Below, in pieces: positions 1-8,235 of a DNA stretch of 64,000 nucleotides. The notes beneath the pieces were generated by a model. It saw only the letters and a program-made list of their open reading frames with translations. It did not search any database and was not told where the DNA came from. The DNA comes from Streptomyces sp. WMMC940. GTDB taxonomy: Bacteria > Actinomycetota > Actinomycetes > Streptomycetales > Streptomycetaceae. The first letter of the stretch is position 1. The number at the start of each line of letters is the position of its first letter. Made by a program: the position numbers and the translations under genes. Location of the stretch: NCBI RefSeq assembly GCF_027460265.1, contig NZ_JAPZBC010000001.1:2755501-2819500 (forward strand), given 5' to 3'.

Positions 1-1041
1 GACCAGTTCGATGTGTGGGTGGTCCGGGGATGCCGGACAGGCGTGGAGTTGGAGGTCGTAGCCACTGGCGACGTCGATCATGGTGAAGTTCGCAGGAGGG
101 TAGCCGGGAGGGAGCGGCGTGGGGTTGGTCTGCTCCTCTTCGGGGTCCCAGCTTTCGGTGCCGGCGTTCGATTCGACGGTGGCGATGGTCAGGAGCGGGA
201 CCGCCTCGGTGCCGCATGCGGAGCAGATCCGGGGCAGGGGATCGGTGAGGCCCCAACGGGTCCAGCCACCGGTCTTCCAGCCGGGGGAGATGGACAGCAT
301 GTCCACGTAGAGCTCCTGCGGGGCGAGCTCGTAGGAGCTGTCCAGGGCTGATCCGGCCGCCTGCCACCTTCTCCAGTCGCCCAGTTCCTCCTGTAGCTCC
401 TTACTCAGCTCCAGATAGCTGGGGTACTCGGTGACCTGCTCTGGTGTGAGCAGACACGGCGCCGGCAGATAGGTGGGGAACTGGATCGCGGGCGGCTCGG
501 GAGGTGCGTCGAGTACGTCCGATACGGTCGCGGCGGTCCGCCAGAACAGTGCGGTCCTGGGATGTGCCGGGTGGTCGAAGGGGCACCACAGGACCTGGAG
601 CACATCGGCCTCGGACTGCCCGGGCGGGCGCAGCAACGGGACGTCACGTACGTACAACTGGGCCACGGGCAGCATGGCGATCGGGCCCTCGGGCCACGGG
701 CGGCCGGCCTTGATCCGCTCCTCGATCGCCAGCTCCTCGGGCGTGTACCGGGTCACCGGGGGATCGCCGCCCGGCCGGTTCGCCACCGCTGCGCGGATAC
801 GCCGCAGCTGCCGCACGTCCTCCGGCGAGAGGATTTCGTTCACCCCGTCCCACTCGTGCGGTCCCTCGCAGCGCGGCCACGGCTCGTCGGCGGGCCAGAG
901 CATGGGCCCGCCGACGGAGCTGTCGTGCGGCGTGGGCGACCCGGGGCGGGGATGCAGCCGGGTTGCCGTGCGTGCCAGCGGGGCCAGTTGAGGGAAGAGC
1001 GCGGTGACGTCGAGCGGCCGCGGCGGGGTAGTACGACTCAT
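1..1041 (-). CDS. DUF1963-like hypothetical protein, C-terminus outside window
   Basis: The reading frame is open from an ATG at 1041 to the left edge of the window (347 codons seen, no stop). The start MSRTTPPRPLDV is preceded by GGGAG. The protein is acidic and proline-rich, with a GGPMLWPADEPWP stretch near residue 45, then a segment around residues 115-150 (AMLPVAQLYVRDVP... LQVLWCPFDHP), and a CSACG pair near residue 270. This order (GG-P-WP, then an A-Q-hydrophobic strand, then LQ) resembles the DUF1963/YwqG family, but the match is from memory and only moderate. It lies 31 bp downstream of a nuclease-toxin fragment on the same strand, where an immunity gene would sit in a polymorphic toxin cassette. 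That role is inferred. Confidence 0.7.
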   Translation of the reverse strand, partial: MSRTTPPRPLDVTALFPQLAPLARTATRLHPRPGSPTPHDSSVGGPMLWPADEPWPRCEGPHEWDGVNEILSPEDVRQLRRIRAAVANRPGGDPPVTRYTPEELAIEERIKAGRPWPEGPIAMLPVAQLYVRDVPLLRPPGQSEADVLQVLWCPFDHPAHPRTALFWRTAATVSDVLDAPPEPPAIQFPTYLPAPCLLTPEQVTEYPSYLELSKELQEELGDWRRWQAAGSALDSSYELAPQELYVDMLSISPGWKTGGWTRWGLTDPLPRICSACGTEAVPLLTIATVESNAGTESWDPEEEQTNPTPLPPGYPPANFTMIDVASGYDLQLHACPASPDHPHIELV

Positions 1042-1072
1042 GCTGGCTCCCGCAGGCACTAACCGGCTGTGA

Positions 1073-1435
1073 TCAGTTTCCGAGGTTCAGCAGCCCGGTG
1101 TTCGCCTTGGTGTTGGGGACGTAGACGTTGGGGAACAGCTCCTCGGTCGACCCGTTCGCCCGTTCGATGCTAGCGGTCATCGTGACTCCCACCGGAATCG
1201 TGCTGGTGGCATCCCGGAAGACGGGGGTCACCTGGTAAAGGATCGCGTCGTTCGCCCCGAAGTCGGCTTCGCCGAGCTTCTTTTGAGCCATGAACTCGTA
1301 GGTCCGCATGCTGGGCGTTCCGGTGTTCATTCCCACCTGCCAGCAGGGGACGAGGTTGTTCTGCCCGCCGTCCAGGATCCCGCCTGGTCCACCGAGTCTG
1401 TTCGCGATCAGGTGACACCGGGCCTGACTGGTCAC
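1073..1435 (-). pseudogene. C-terminal fragment of a polymorphic-toxin DNA/RNA non-specific endonuclease
   Basis: A 120-residue frame begins at a GTG (1435) and reads ARCHLIANRLGG, then NLVPCWQ, a YEFM helix and YQVTPVF. These features recall the Endonuclea_NS_2-type nuclease domains that close type VII and other polymorphic toxins; the histidine of the R-x-H motif is kept. Homology-like sequence (FNQDNPP) continues upstream of the GTG in the same frame, but an in-frame TAA lies about 35 codons above it, and no N-terminal trafficking region is present. No Shine-Dalgarno precedes the GTG. I read this as a displaced toxin C-terminus. It could also be a non-expressed donor cassette rather than a dead gene. 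Confidence 0.6.
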
Positions 1436-1536
1436 TGGAGGGTTGTCCTGGTTGAACTCGCCGGGACAGGGGGCCTCTCCTTTTGAGAGGTAAGGGCGCC
1501 GCTTTCCGCAGGAGTGGGGGCACGCCCGGCAGGACG

Positions 1537-1550
1537 ATGCGATATCGCAT
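1537..1550. promoter_or_regulatory. 14-bp perfect palindrome ATGCGATATCGCAT
   Basis: This perfect inverted repeat lies 66 bp upstream of the secreted-protein gene at 1617 and upstream of the toxin fragment on the other strand. Its position between two divergent units fits an operator. No regulator for it is recognisable in the window. Confidence 0.4.
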
Positions 1551-1616
1551 TACTGTGCACCCAATTTCGAGCCCGATGATGAACATTCGGCCGTCAGCGA
1601 CGAACTGGGGGATGCA

Positions 1617-2162
1617 ATGAAGGAATACAGCAGAATGCCCGTGAAGCCGCAGCGCAAGCGGCTTGCGCGGCGCGCATTGGGCGCGGCCGCGGTCGGCGCC
1701 CTGGCTTGGATCACGGCTACCACGGGCATCCTCGGCGGGGCGTCGCAGCAGACGGGCCCCACCGCACTGGTCGCGGGGGACGCCCCCGGATACACGGTGG
1801 AGGACTTCAACTACCCGTACGCGGACAAGATCCTGGCCGAGAAGAACATCGTCCTCAAGCGCGGCGACGGGCACATCACCCCGGCCGACTGTGCGGGTGG
1901 CACCGACCTCCTGGGGATCCTGGCCCGTGACAGGAAGGACAAGATCTGCTTCAAGGTGGTGGGCGACTCCGGCTGGCTGACCCTGGAGATCCCCGCGGTC
2001 TACGCGATCAAGGGCAACGACTACACGACCGCGGTCGACATGACCGTAGGTACCGAGGAGAAGTCGTTCGACATTAAAAAGAACGCCTGGACCTCGGTGG
2101 GCGAGACCGCGGACGCAGAGGGCCGCGATCACATGCTCGTCGAAATCAGGTCCTCCAAGTAG
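1617..2162 (+). CDS. Secreted protein of unknown function
   Basis: The 181-residue product starts at an ATG with GGGGGATGCA just upstream. Residues 1-45 form a long actinobacterial signal peptide: an Arg/Lys-rich n-region (KRLARR), then a hydrophobic Ala/Gly core ending near GGASQ. The mature part (GYTVEDFNYPYADKIL... ILKRGDGHI... ICFKV... YLTLEIP... GNDYTT) is predicted to be beta-rich and has two cysteines (DCAGG and KICFKV) that could form a disulfide. I remember similar secreted proteins in streptomycetes without assigned function, often beside trypsin-like/FG-GAP genes as here. It appears intact, unlike its neighbours. Confidence 0.85.
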   Translation: MKEYSRMPVKPQRKRLARRALGAAAVGALAWITATTGILGGASQQTGPTALVAGDAPGYTVEDFNYPYADKILAEKNIVLKRGDGHITPADCAGGTDLLGILARDRKDKICFKVVGDSGWLTLEIPAVYAIKGNDYTTAVDMTVGTEEKSFDIKKNAWTSVGETADAEGRDHMLVEIRSSK

Positions 2163-2245
2163 CCGCAGTCAGCATCGACATGCTCACCGCTCCGCGGTCC
2201 TGTGCCCACGGGACGCGCGGCCCTTGTGCCTAGGAAGCCACATTC

Positions 2246-3300
2246 ATGTACCTCTCCAGACGCCCCCGTCTCTCCGCGTTGGCCGCTGCCCTGCTCGCGG
2301 CCCCCGTCGTGCTGAGCGCTGCCCCCGCCACCGCACTCACCGGAGCCGACGCCCCGGCACAGCTGAACTACGTCGCGAAAATCAACGTCGGTGAACAGAC
2401 CGCCTGCACCGGCACCCTCATCGACCCGCAGTGGGTCCTGACCGCGGCCACCTGCTTCGCCGCGGACGGACAACCCCCCGCAGGCAAACCCGCCATCACC
2501 ACCACCGTCACTGTCGGCCGCACCGACCTGACCCAGGCCGGCGGCAGTGTCCTGTCGGCCATCCGGCTCGTCCCACATGCCGACCGGGACCTGGTGCTCG
2601 TCAAACTCGCCGCCAGGATCACCGATCCGGGCATCACGCCCGTCCGGTTGGCGACCACGCCCGCCACTGCGGGTGCGGAGCTGGTGAAGGCCGGATTCGG
2701 ACGCACCAAGACCGAATAGGTGCCCGACAAGCTCCACACCGGCACGTTCACCGTCGCCTCGACCACGGCCACGACAGTGGACCTCAACGGCTCCGAAACA
2801 CGGCGACCGTCTGCAAGGGCGACGCCGGCGGACCCGCCCTGCGCACCGTGAACGGCGCCACGGAACTCGTCGCCATCAACTCCCGTTCCTGGCAAGGCGG
2901 ATGTTTCGGCAACGACCCCGCCGAGACCCGTACCGGTGCCATCGACACCCGTGTCGATGACATCAACGACTGGGTCGATCACGCCACCTCGCGCAATCCG
3001 GACGACCTCACCGGTGACGGCAAGGCCGACCTCGCGGCCATCAAGAGCGACGGCATTCTGTGGATCTACCCCGGCACCGGAAAGCCCGGCATGGACGCCT
3101 TCCCCAGCCGCTACCAGGTCGGCAGAAGCTGGGGACCCTACCGCATCATCTGAGCGGCGGGGATGACCTCCGATTCTCCCCCGCACTCCTCTCGAGGGTG
3201 CGGGGGAGATCCCGAACCATCGGCAGTACCGGCACCGGTCAGTACCCCGGCCGCGATATCACCGGCGACAACAAACCCGACTTTTCGGCGTCACGACAGC
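2246..3300 (+). pseudogene. Decayed secreted trypsin-like protein with FG-GAP tail
   Basis: The gene starts at an ATG with a signal peptide ending near ATALTGA and runs 157 codons to a TAG at 2717-2719 where relatives have Trp (GRTKTE-W-VPDKLHTG). The frame resumes after the stop (VPDKLHTGTFTV), then shifts near 2795-2805 into the frame reading TATVCKGDAGGPALR, WQGGCFG and an FG-GAP repeat (LTGDGKADLAAIKSDG), which stops at 3153. A further scrambled repeat (GRDITGDNKPDF) is visible to about 3290. Even ignoring the mutations, the trypsin-like core lacks the catalytic histidine (TAATCF where AAHC is expected) and serine (GDAGGP, not GDSGGP). It is therefore a broken copy of what was probably a non-catalytic family. 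Confidence 0.8.
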
Positions 3301-3339
3301 GCCCCGGCCATCGACCCGGGGGCGTTTCTGTGAACCTTG

Positions 3340-3489
3340 TCAGGCGGCTTCGTTGAGCGGCGCCTCGGAGGTCTCCAGGTACGTCCGTACTGTCGTGTAG
3401 CGCTCGGCGCTCCACTCGGGTGAGGCGGCAAGCTGGTCTGCGACCCAGGCGGCGATCTCAGCGTCGATGCGGTCCTGCTTCGTGCTCAC
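3340..3489 (-). CDS. 49-residue hypothetical protein
   Basis: A short frame begins at GTG (3489) with an AGGAG Shine-Dalgarno 7 nt upstream and ends at TGA. The product (VSTKQDRIDAEIAAWV... ADQLAASPEW) is acidic and likely helical, with no membrane segment. Codon usage is typical of the genome. I do not recognise it. Short proteins of this look sit in mobile and accessory regions of streptomycetes, and it lies between two pseudogenes. Moderate confidence that it is translated. Confidence 0.5.
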   Translation of the reverse strand: MSTKQDRIDAEIAAWVADQLAASPEWSAERYTTVRTYLETSEAPLNEAA

Positions 3490-3540
3490 GCGGTATCTCC
3501 TAGCGAAAGATCCCGGTAGGGGCTACCGGGTTGTCTTCAT

Positions 3541-3672
3541 CTACTGGCACCAGTGGCATGCGGAGTAGCCGATTGACAGCAGAACGGGTACGTCGCGTCG
3601 TCGCGCTTCCTCGAAGGCCTCCGGCGTCCAGGGCCAGCAGTCGACCGGCGAGATGTTCACCGGCGCGATCAA
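3541..3672 (-). pseudogene. Remnant of a DUF255 (YyaL-type) thioredoxin-domain protein
   Basis: The C-terminal 40 residues of a frame ending at 3541 read [19 protein letters not shown], then [17 protein letters not shown] and a stop. This matches the start of DUF255 proteins ([20 protein letters not shown]... GYSSCHWCHVM) from about residue 12 to the CxxC motif. The preceding residues are degenerate, and the remaining 600 or so residues of the family are absent. The stop falls directly after the second cysteine of the motif. This is a clear gene relic. Confidence 0.75.
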
Positions 3673-4240
3673 GGCTTCCGCACCCTTCTCCGTCACCGTC
3701 GGCCCGGGTACCGCCTGGCAGCGTCCGCAGTTCCTCATGGCCGAGCACAGAGAAGAAGGCGGACGTCCCACCCCCACGGCGGAGCGGGGAGAGACCCGCA
3801 TCTCTCCCCGCTCCCGCCGGGCCGGGTGCCGGCCCGGCGCGCCGGAGGACGGCTGCCGTCCGACGGCCGGCGGCGGCTCCCGGGTGGCGGTCGGCAGGAA
3901 GCGGCGCAGCGAGACTTCGTGATGACCACCCGGTGCCGCCACTCATCTGGCGGTCCTTCTCCTCGTGGTGTCCTCCTTCTCGCAGTCGGAACGGGGGACT
4001 TGGGTGTCTGCCAGGGGCACCTCCCTTGGTCGCCGTTGGGTCCGATACCGTCCGGCTGCCCTGGCCAATAATGGACAAACGTCCGCCAATCGGGTGGATC
4101 CTCCCTCGGTGGGCGTCCCGGAGGCGTGCGGTGGAACGCCCGAGGAGAGGGCTTGATCGCCGGACTCCCTCGCGTCGGCGTGCGTCTCGCAGGACACTTG
4201 GCACCGGAACGGAAGCGGAGGCTCTCGGAGGGGGACCGAC
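3673..4240. other. Non-coding stretch upstream of the NB-ARC gene
   Basis: About 570 bp between the DUF255 relic and the ATG at 4241. Frames crossing it are Arg/Pro/Ala-rich shadows without ribosome-binding sites or family resemblance. The only clear element is GGAGGGGGACC just before the ATG at 4241. The sequence is probably degraded accessory DNA plus the promoter of the next gene. Confidence 0.5.
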
Positions 4241-7200
4241 ATGCGGGACAGCCATCGGGCGGAAGCCGAGCGGCTGTTGGTACGGGCCGTGGAGGAGGAG
4301 GTGCGCCGCTCCGGCGGCCGGGCGGACTCCGCGGCGCTGCTCTCACGCGGCCGCGAGGCACTGGAGACCATGGCGGCGAGCGCGGACGAGGAGTACGCCG
4401 CGTACCGCCGCGCCGTGGAGGAGGCCGAGGCGGGGCACTCGTCCCTGGCCGAGCGGTTCAGCCGGCAGGACATGTCGACTCCCGTACTGGTCACGGCCGT
4501 CGCCGCCGCCGCCGCGATCGGGGCGGACATGGCACTCGGCACGGCGACGGGCACGGCGCTGGGCGCCGGCGCCGTCGTCATGGTCGCCGGGGCGGCGGCG
4601 ACCGTCGCCAAGGTGACCGCCTCCCACTGGCCGGCGGCGCACCGCAGAGCCGGTGCGCTCGGACAGCCGGGCGGGCCCGAGCAGTTGCGGCTGCAGTGGC
4701 TGACCGCGCTGGAGGTCCGGGGCATCCGCCCGTTCCTGGACCAGCAGCGGATGCTGACGGCCGCCGCCGCCCGCCCGGTGAAGAAGACGGCGGCGGGCCC
4801 GCCGCTGCGCGGGGCGGACCGCAGCCAGGCGGCCCGCCGGCGCAATGTGCTGGAGCAGTCCTTCGCCCATCTCCCGGAGCCCGGCGGGCCGTTCGCCGGA
4901 CGCCGGGAGGCGATGGCGCAGATCGCGCAGTGGGTGCACGCGGCGCGCGCGTCGACGGAGACGAAGCCGACGGTCGTGGTGCTGTACGGAGAGCCGGGGT
5001 CGGGCCGGACCACGCTCGCGGTGCGGGCCGCCCGTCAGCTGAAGGACCAGTTCCGGGGCGCGTGCCTGGTGGACCTGCGCGGCGGCTCCGCGGACGGGCG
5101 GCCGCTGTCGACCCGGGACGCGCTGCTGCACCTGCTGAACCGGCTCGGTGCCCCGCGCGAGCAGCTGCTGTTCCGGGAGCGGTCTTCAGCGGAGCAGCAG
5201 GTGCGCCGCCTCGGCGAGCTCTACCACCAGTACCTGACCGGCCTGCCCGTCACCGTCGTCCTGGACGACGCGAGCGACCCCGATCAGGTGCGGACCCTCG
5301 TCCCGGAGCGCTCGGACAGCCTGGTGCTGGTGACCGCCCGGGAGCCGCTGGAACTCCCGGAGGACGTCCCGGCGTGGGTGCACCGGCTGCCGGTGGAGGC
5401 GCTGGACGCGGCGGGTGCCGAGGAACTGCTCACGGCCTCCGCCGGGGAGCCGCTGGAAGACCCTTACGACTCGCGCTCGATGGACACGATCCGGGACCTG
5501 TCCGGCGGACTGCCCCTGGCGCTGCGGATCGCGGGCTCGTCCCTCGGCGCCCGCACCCCGCAGGCACTGGCCGCCGACCTCGGCGCCTACGGGCCGGTGG
5601 GGCCGGTCGAGCGAGCCCTGTGGCTGCGCTACACGGACCTCCCGGACCAGGGCCGCAGGCTGCTGCGCAGGCTGGCTCTCGCGGGCCGGGCGTCCCTGGG
5701 GGCGGCCGCGGCGTCGGCGCTGCTGGGCACCGACGAGAGCGAGGCACAGCGGCTGCTGTCGGAGCTGGCGCGCGCGGGACTGCTGGACCGTGTGCGCGGG
5801 GGTCCCTCCACACCGCCGGGAGTACCGCCACGTCCGCAGGGCGTCGGGGGAGCGGGGGGAGAGCGCTACCGGCTGCACGACGCCGTGCGGGCCTTCGCCC
5901 GGGAGCGGCTGCTGGACGAGGAGGAGCAGGCGGAGCGCACGGCCGCGCAGGAGCGGTTGGTCATCGGGTACGCGGAACTCGCCGACACGGTGATCCGGCT
6001 CGTCGACGGGAAGACCTCGACCCGTGCCGACATGTTCGCCCGGACGTCGGCCGGTCACGGCTTCTCCTCGCTGGAGGCGGCGCTGCGCTGGCTGGACGAC
6101 GAGTCGAGCTTCATCACCGCGGCGCTCCGGCACGCCGAGGGCGTGGACCAGCGGGCCGTCCTGAACCTCCTGGGCGCCCTGTGCGACTACTGCCTGCTGC
6201 GGGGCGACCTCTACCGGCTCGGGGAGATCAACGAGCTGACGCAGGCCGTCGACCAGGGCCTGCTGGTCCGCTCGGTGCAGTGGCGCACGGGTATCGCCGC
6301 CCGGCAGCTCGGTGAGCTGGACAAGGCGCGCACCACCCTGTCGTCGGTGGTGGACCTGTACCGCGAGGCGCAGCACGAGGCGGGCGCGGCCCGGGCGCTG
6401 TGCTCGCTCGGCATCACGCTCCACCACCAGGGCAATCTGACCGAGGCGTCGGCGAAGCTGCGCGAGGCGGTCGAACTGCAGTCGTCCGAGGAGCTGGCCG
6501 CGGACCGGGCGTGGACCCTGCACGCGCTGGCGGCGGTGGAGCGGGACCGGGCCAACCTCGCCGAGGCCCGGGCGCTGCTCACGACGGCCGTCCGGCTGCA
6601 CCGCGAGAGCGAGTCGCTGCACGGCGAGGCCTGGTCCCACTTCCAGTTCGGCCAGGTGCATCTGCGCATGGGCGCGGTGCCGGACGCGGAGTCGTCGCTG
6701 AGGCTGGCGCTGGACCTCTACGGACGGACCCAGGACGAGCGGGGCGAGGCGTGGGCGCTGACCCAGCTGGGCCGTGCCCGGCTGGTGGACGGCGATCCGT
6801 CACCGGCGGTCGAGCAGCTGAAGCAGGCCCTCGCCCGGCACCGCGAGAACGAGGACGCGCGCGGTGAGGCGTGGACCCTCTACTACCTGGGCCAGGCGCT
6901 GGAGGAGCGGGGCGAACGCGACCAGGCGGTACGCGAACTGGAGCGCGCCCGGACGATGTTCTCCCGGATGCGGGACGTGTACGGGCTGGCCTGCGCCCGC
7001 CACCACTCCGGCCGCGCCACCCGCGACCAGCGCGCGGCGCAGACGGGCAATCTGCGCAACTCCGGGTTCGCCCGCCAGCTCCTGGTCGACGCCCGCGCGG
7101 ACTTCCAGCGCATCCGGGTGGCCCACGGGGAGGCGTGGACCTGTCTGGAACTGGCCGTGATCGACGCGGGCAACAGCCGCGCGGCCCAGGCGCTGGCGTT

Positions 7201-7519
7201 GTGCGACGAGGCGGCCGGGCTGTTCGCCTCGTACGGCGACCGCCGGGGCGCGGACTGGGCGGGCTTCCTGCGCTGCACGCTGCTGCCGTACGCCTCGGCG
7301 GGCGGGGTGGAGGTGGGCACGGTCGTCGCCCGGGAGGAGCTGGCCGCGCTCCGCGAGGCGTCCCACCCGGCCCGCGACGGCCGGCTGGAGGACTGCACGG
7401 AGGCGTTCGCCCTGGTCCTGGAGCGCGGGGTGCGGTTGGAGGACGACTGGCAGGCGTGGCAGCTCGGCATGGTGCCGGGCCGGCACGCCCGGGAGGTGAT
7501 GGGAGTGCCCGTGGACTGA
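4241..7519 (+). CDS. NB-ARC (STAND) ATPase with N-terminal hydrophobic segment and C-terminal TPRs
   Basis: The product has 1092 residues and starts at ATG behind GGAGGGGG. Residues 1-75 are charged and helical; 80-125 are Ala/Val/Gly-rich and could form one or two membrane helices. The NB-ARC module starts near 215 (FAGRREAMAQI), with a P-loop GEPGSGRTTL at 250-259, a Walker B TVVLDDASD around 338-346, a sensor-like LVLVTARE and the GLPLAL motif. A winged-helix part follows, then from about 560 a long array of tetratricopeptide-like repeats (A-W-L/G-R-L... LDKARTTL, GEAWSHFQFGQ). The P-loop lysine is replaced by arginine. STAND proteins are ligand-triggered switches used in regulation, apoptosis-like responses and phage defence; which applies here is unknown. 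It is convergent with the small gene downstream of mca. Confidence 0.85.
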   Translation: MRDSHRAEAERLLVRAVEEEVRRSGGRADSAALLSRGREALETMAASADEEYAAYRRAVEEAEAGHSSLAERFSRQDMSTPVLVTAVAAAAAIGADMALGTATGTALGAGAVVMVAGAAATVAKVTASHWPAAHRRAGALGQPGGPEQLRLQWLTALEVRGIRPFLDQQRMLTAAAARPVKKTAAGPPLRGADRSQAARRRNVLEQSFAHLPEPGGPFAGRREAMAQIAQWVHAARASTETKPTVVVLYGEPGSGRTTLAVRAARQLKDQFRGACLVDLRGGSADGRPLSTRDALLHLLNRLGAPREQLLFRERSSAEQQVRRLGELYHQYLTGLPVTVVLDDASDPDQVRTLVPERSDSLVLVTAREPLELPEDVPAWVHRLPVEALDAAGAEELLTASAGEPLEDPYDSRSMDTIRDLSGGLPLALRIAGSSLGARTPQALAADLGAYGPVGPVERALWLRYTDLPDQGRRLLRRLALAGRASLGAAAASALLGTDESEAQRLLSELARAGLLDRVRGGPSTPPGVPPRPQGVGGAGGERYRLHDAVRAFARERLLDEEEQAERTAAQERLVIGYAELADTVIRLVDGKTSTRADMFARTSAGHGFSSLEAALRWLDDESSFITAALRHAEGVDQRAVLNLLGALCDYCLLRGDLYRLGEINELTQAVDQGLLVRSVQWRTGIAARQLGELDKARTTLSSVVDLYREAQHEAGAARALCSLGITLHHQGNLTEASAKLREAVELQSSEELAADRAWTLHALAAVERDRANLAEARALLTTAVRLHRESESLHGEAWSHFQFGQVHLRMGAVPDAESSLRLALDLYGRTQDERGEAWALTQLGRARLVDGDPSPAVEQLKQALARHRENEDARGEAWTLYYLGQALEERGERDQAVRELERARTMFSRMRDVYGLACARHHSGRATRDQRAAQTGNLRNSGFARQLLVDARADFQRIRVAHGEAWTCLELAVIDAGNSRAAQALALCDEAAGLFASYGDRRGADWAGFLRCTLLPYASAGGVEVGTVVAREELAALREASHPARDGRLEDCTEAFALVLERGVRLEDDWQAWQLGMVPGRHAREVMGVPVD

Positions 7520-7881
7520 GCCGGTGTACTCACGCCGGCCGGTCCGGTACGGCCGGAAGGCCGCGGGCGCAGTCGTGAGCCGCCTCAGCGAGGACACCTC
7601 CCCGGTCCGGCACGACCGGAAGGCGGGTGACGGCCCGTCGACGCCGATGGCGGCGGCGCCGACGGCGCCGGTACCGCGTGGTGCACGCGGCGGTACGTCG
7701 TAGTGCGGCAGGGCCGCCGGTACCGCGTGGTGCACGCGGCGGTACGTCGTGGTGCGCGGGGGCCGGCGGTACGTCGTAGTGCGGCGGGGCCGCGGTGGAC
7801 GCGGCACCGCCGGGGGCACGTACGCCCGGCCGATGTCCACGGCCGGGCCGCACGGTGCGGGACGGGCCCGGACGAGAGGCC
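7520..7881. repeat. Intergenic region with near-identical direct repeats
   Basis: The 362 bp between the two convergent genes contain no credible gene. A unit beginning GCCGGTACCGCGTGGTGCAC occurs at 7667-7708 and again at 7716-7756 (49-bp spacing), each followed by GCGGCGGTACGTCGT. A third, internally shortened copy starts at 7762 and keeps only GCCGGCGGTACGTCGTAGTG. A separate imperfect pair (CCGGTCCGGTACGGCCGG near 7540 and CCGGTCCGGCACGACCGG near 7602) lies further left. The palindromic GGTACC and GTAC cores could form hairpins in transcripts from either side. Function unknown. Confidence 0.6.
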
Positions 7882-8124
7882 CTACTCGCCCTTAGCCGGT
7901 TCGGCGGCGGCCCGGGACGCGGCGCCCGCCGTCGCGGCCGGCGCCGGGGCCTCCTCGAAGTCCACCCGGTTCATATGGCGGTTCATCGACTTCATCAGCA
8001 GCCAGACACCGGCCGCCATCACCGCGAAGACGATGAATCCGAGGACGCCGGGCGTCACCTTGTTCTCGTCGAGCTCCTTGGCGAGGGGGACGAGGTGCGT
8101 CATCGCCAGGCCTGTGCTGCTCAT
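7882..8124 (-). CDS. Small single-pass membrane protein
   Basis: The 80-residue product begins MSSTGLAMTHLVPLAKELDE and has one strong membrane helix at about residues 26-44 (GVLGFIVFAVMAAGVWLL), then a basic patch (KSMNRHMNRV) and an Ala/Glu-rich cytosolic tail. It follows mca on the same strand with a gap of about 110 bp and is a recurrent partner of mca in streptomycetes, as I remember them. No enzymatic motif is present. AGGAGCGACCG lies upstream of the ATG. Function unknown. Confidence 0.85.
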   Translation of the reverse strand: MSSTGLAMTHLVPLAKELDENKVTPGVLGFIVFAVMAAGVWLLMKSMNRHMNRVDFEEAPAPAATAGAASRAAAEPAKGE

Positions 8125-8235
8125 CGGTCGCTCCTTGTGTGGATGTACCGACCATACCCGGGCGTCCGCGACGCCCTCTCCCGGCCCACCCGCGGCCGGG
8201 AGAAGGAGTGGTGGAGGGTCGGGGGAACGGCCGGG

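Noticed and set aside
1170..2132. Minus-strand 320-codon frame opposite the secreted protein
   Set aside because: Overlaps the secreted protein antisense and the toxin fragment out of frame; composition is that of a shadow.
7667..7785. CRISPR-like array
   Set aside because: Only two to three units, spacing nearly zero, units longer than spacers and no cas genes nearby.
6800..7840. Minus-strand frame of 346 codons
   Set aside because: Antisense to the TPR region of the NB-ARC gene and to the intergenic repeats; no family resemblance.
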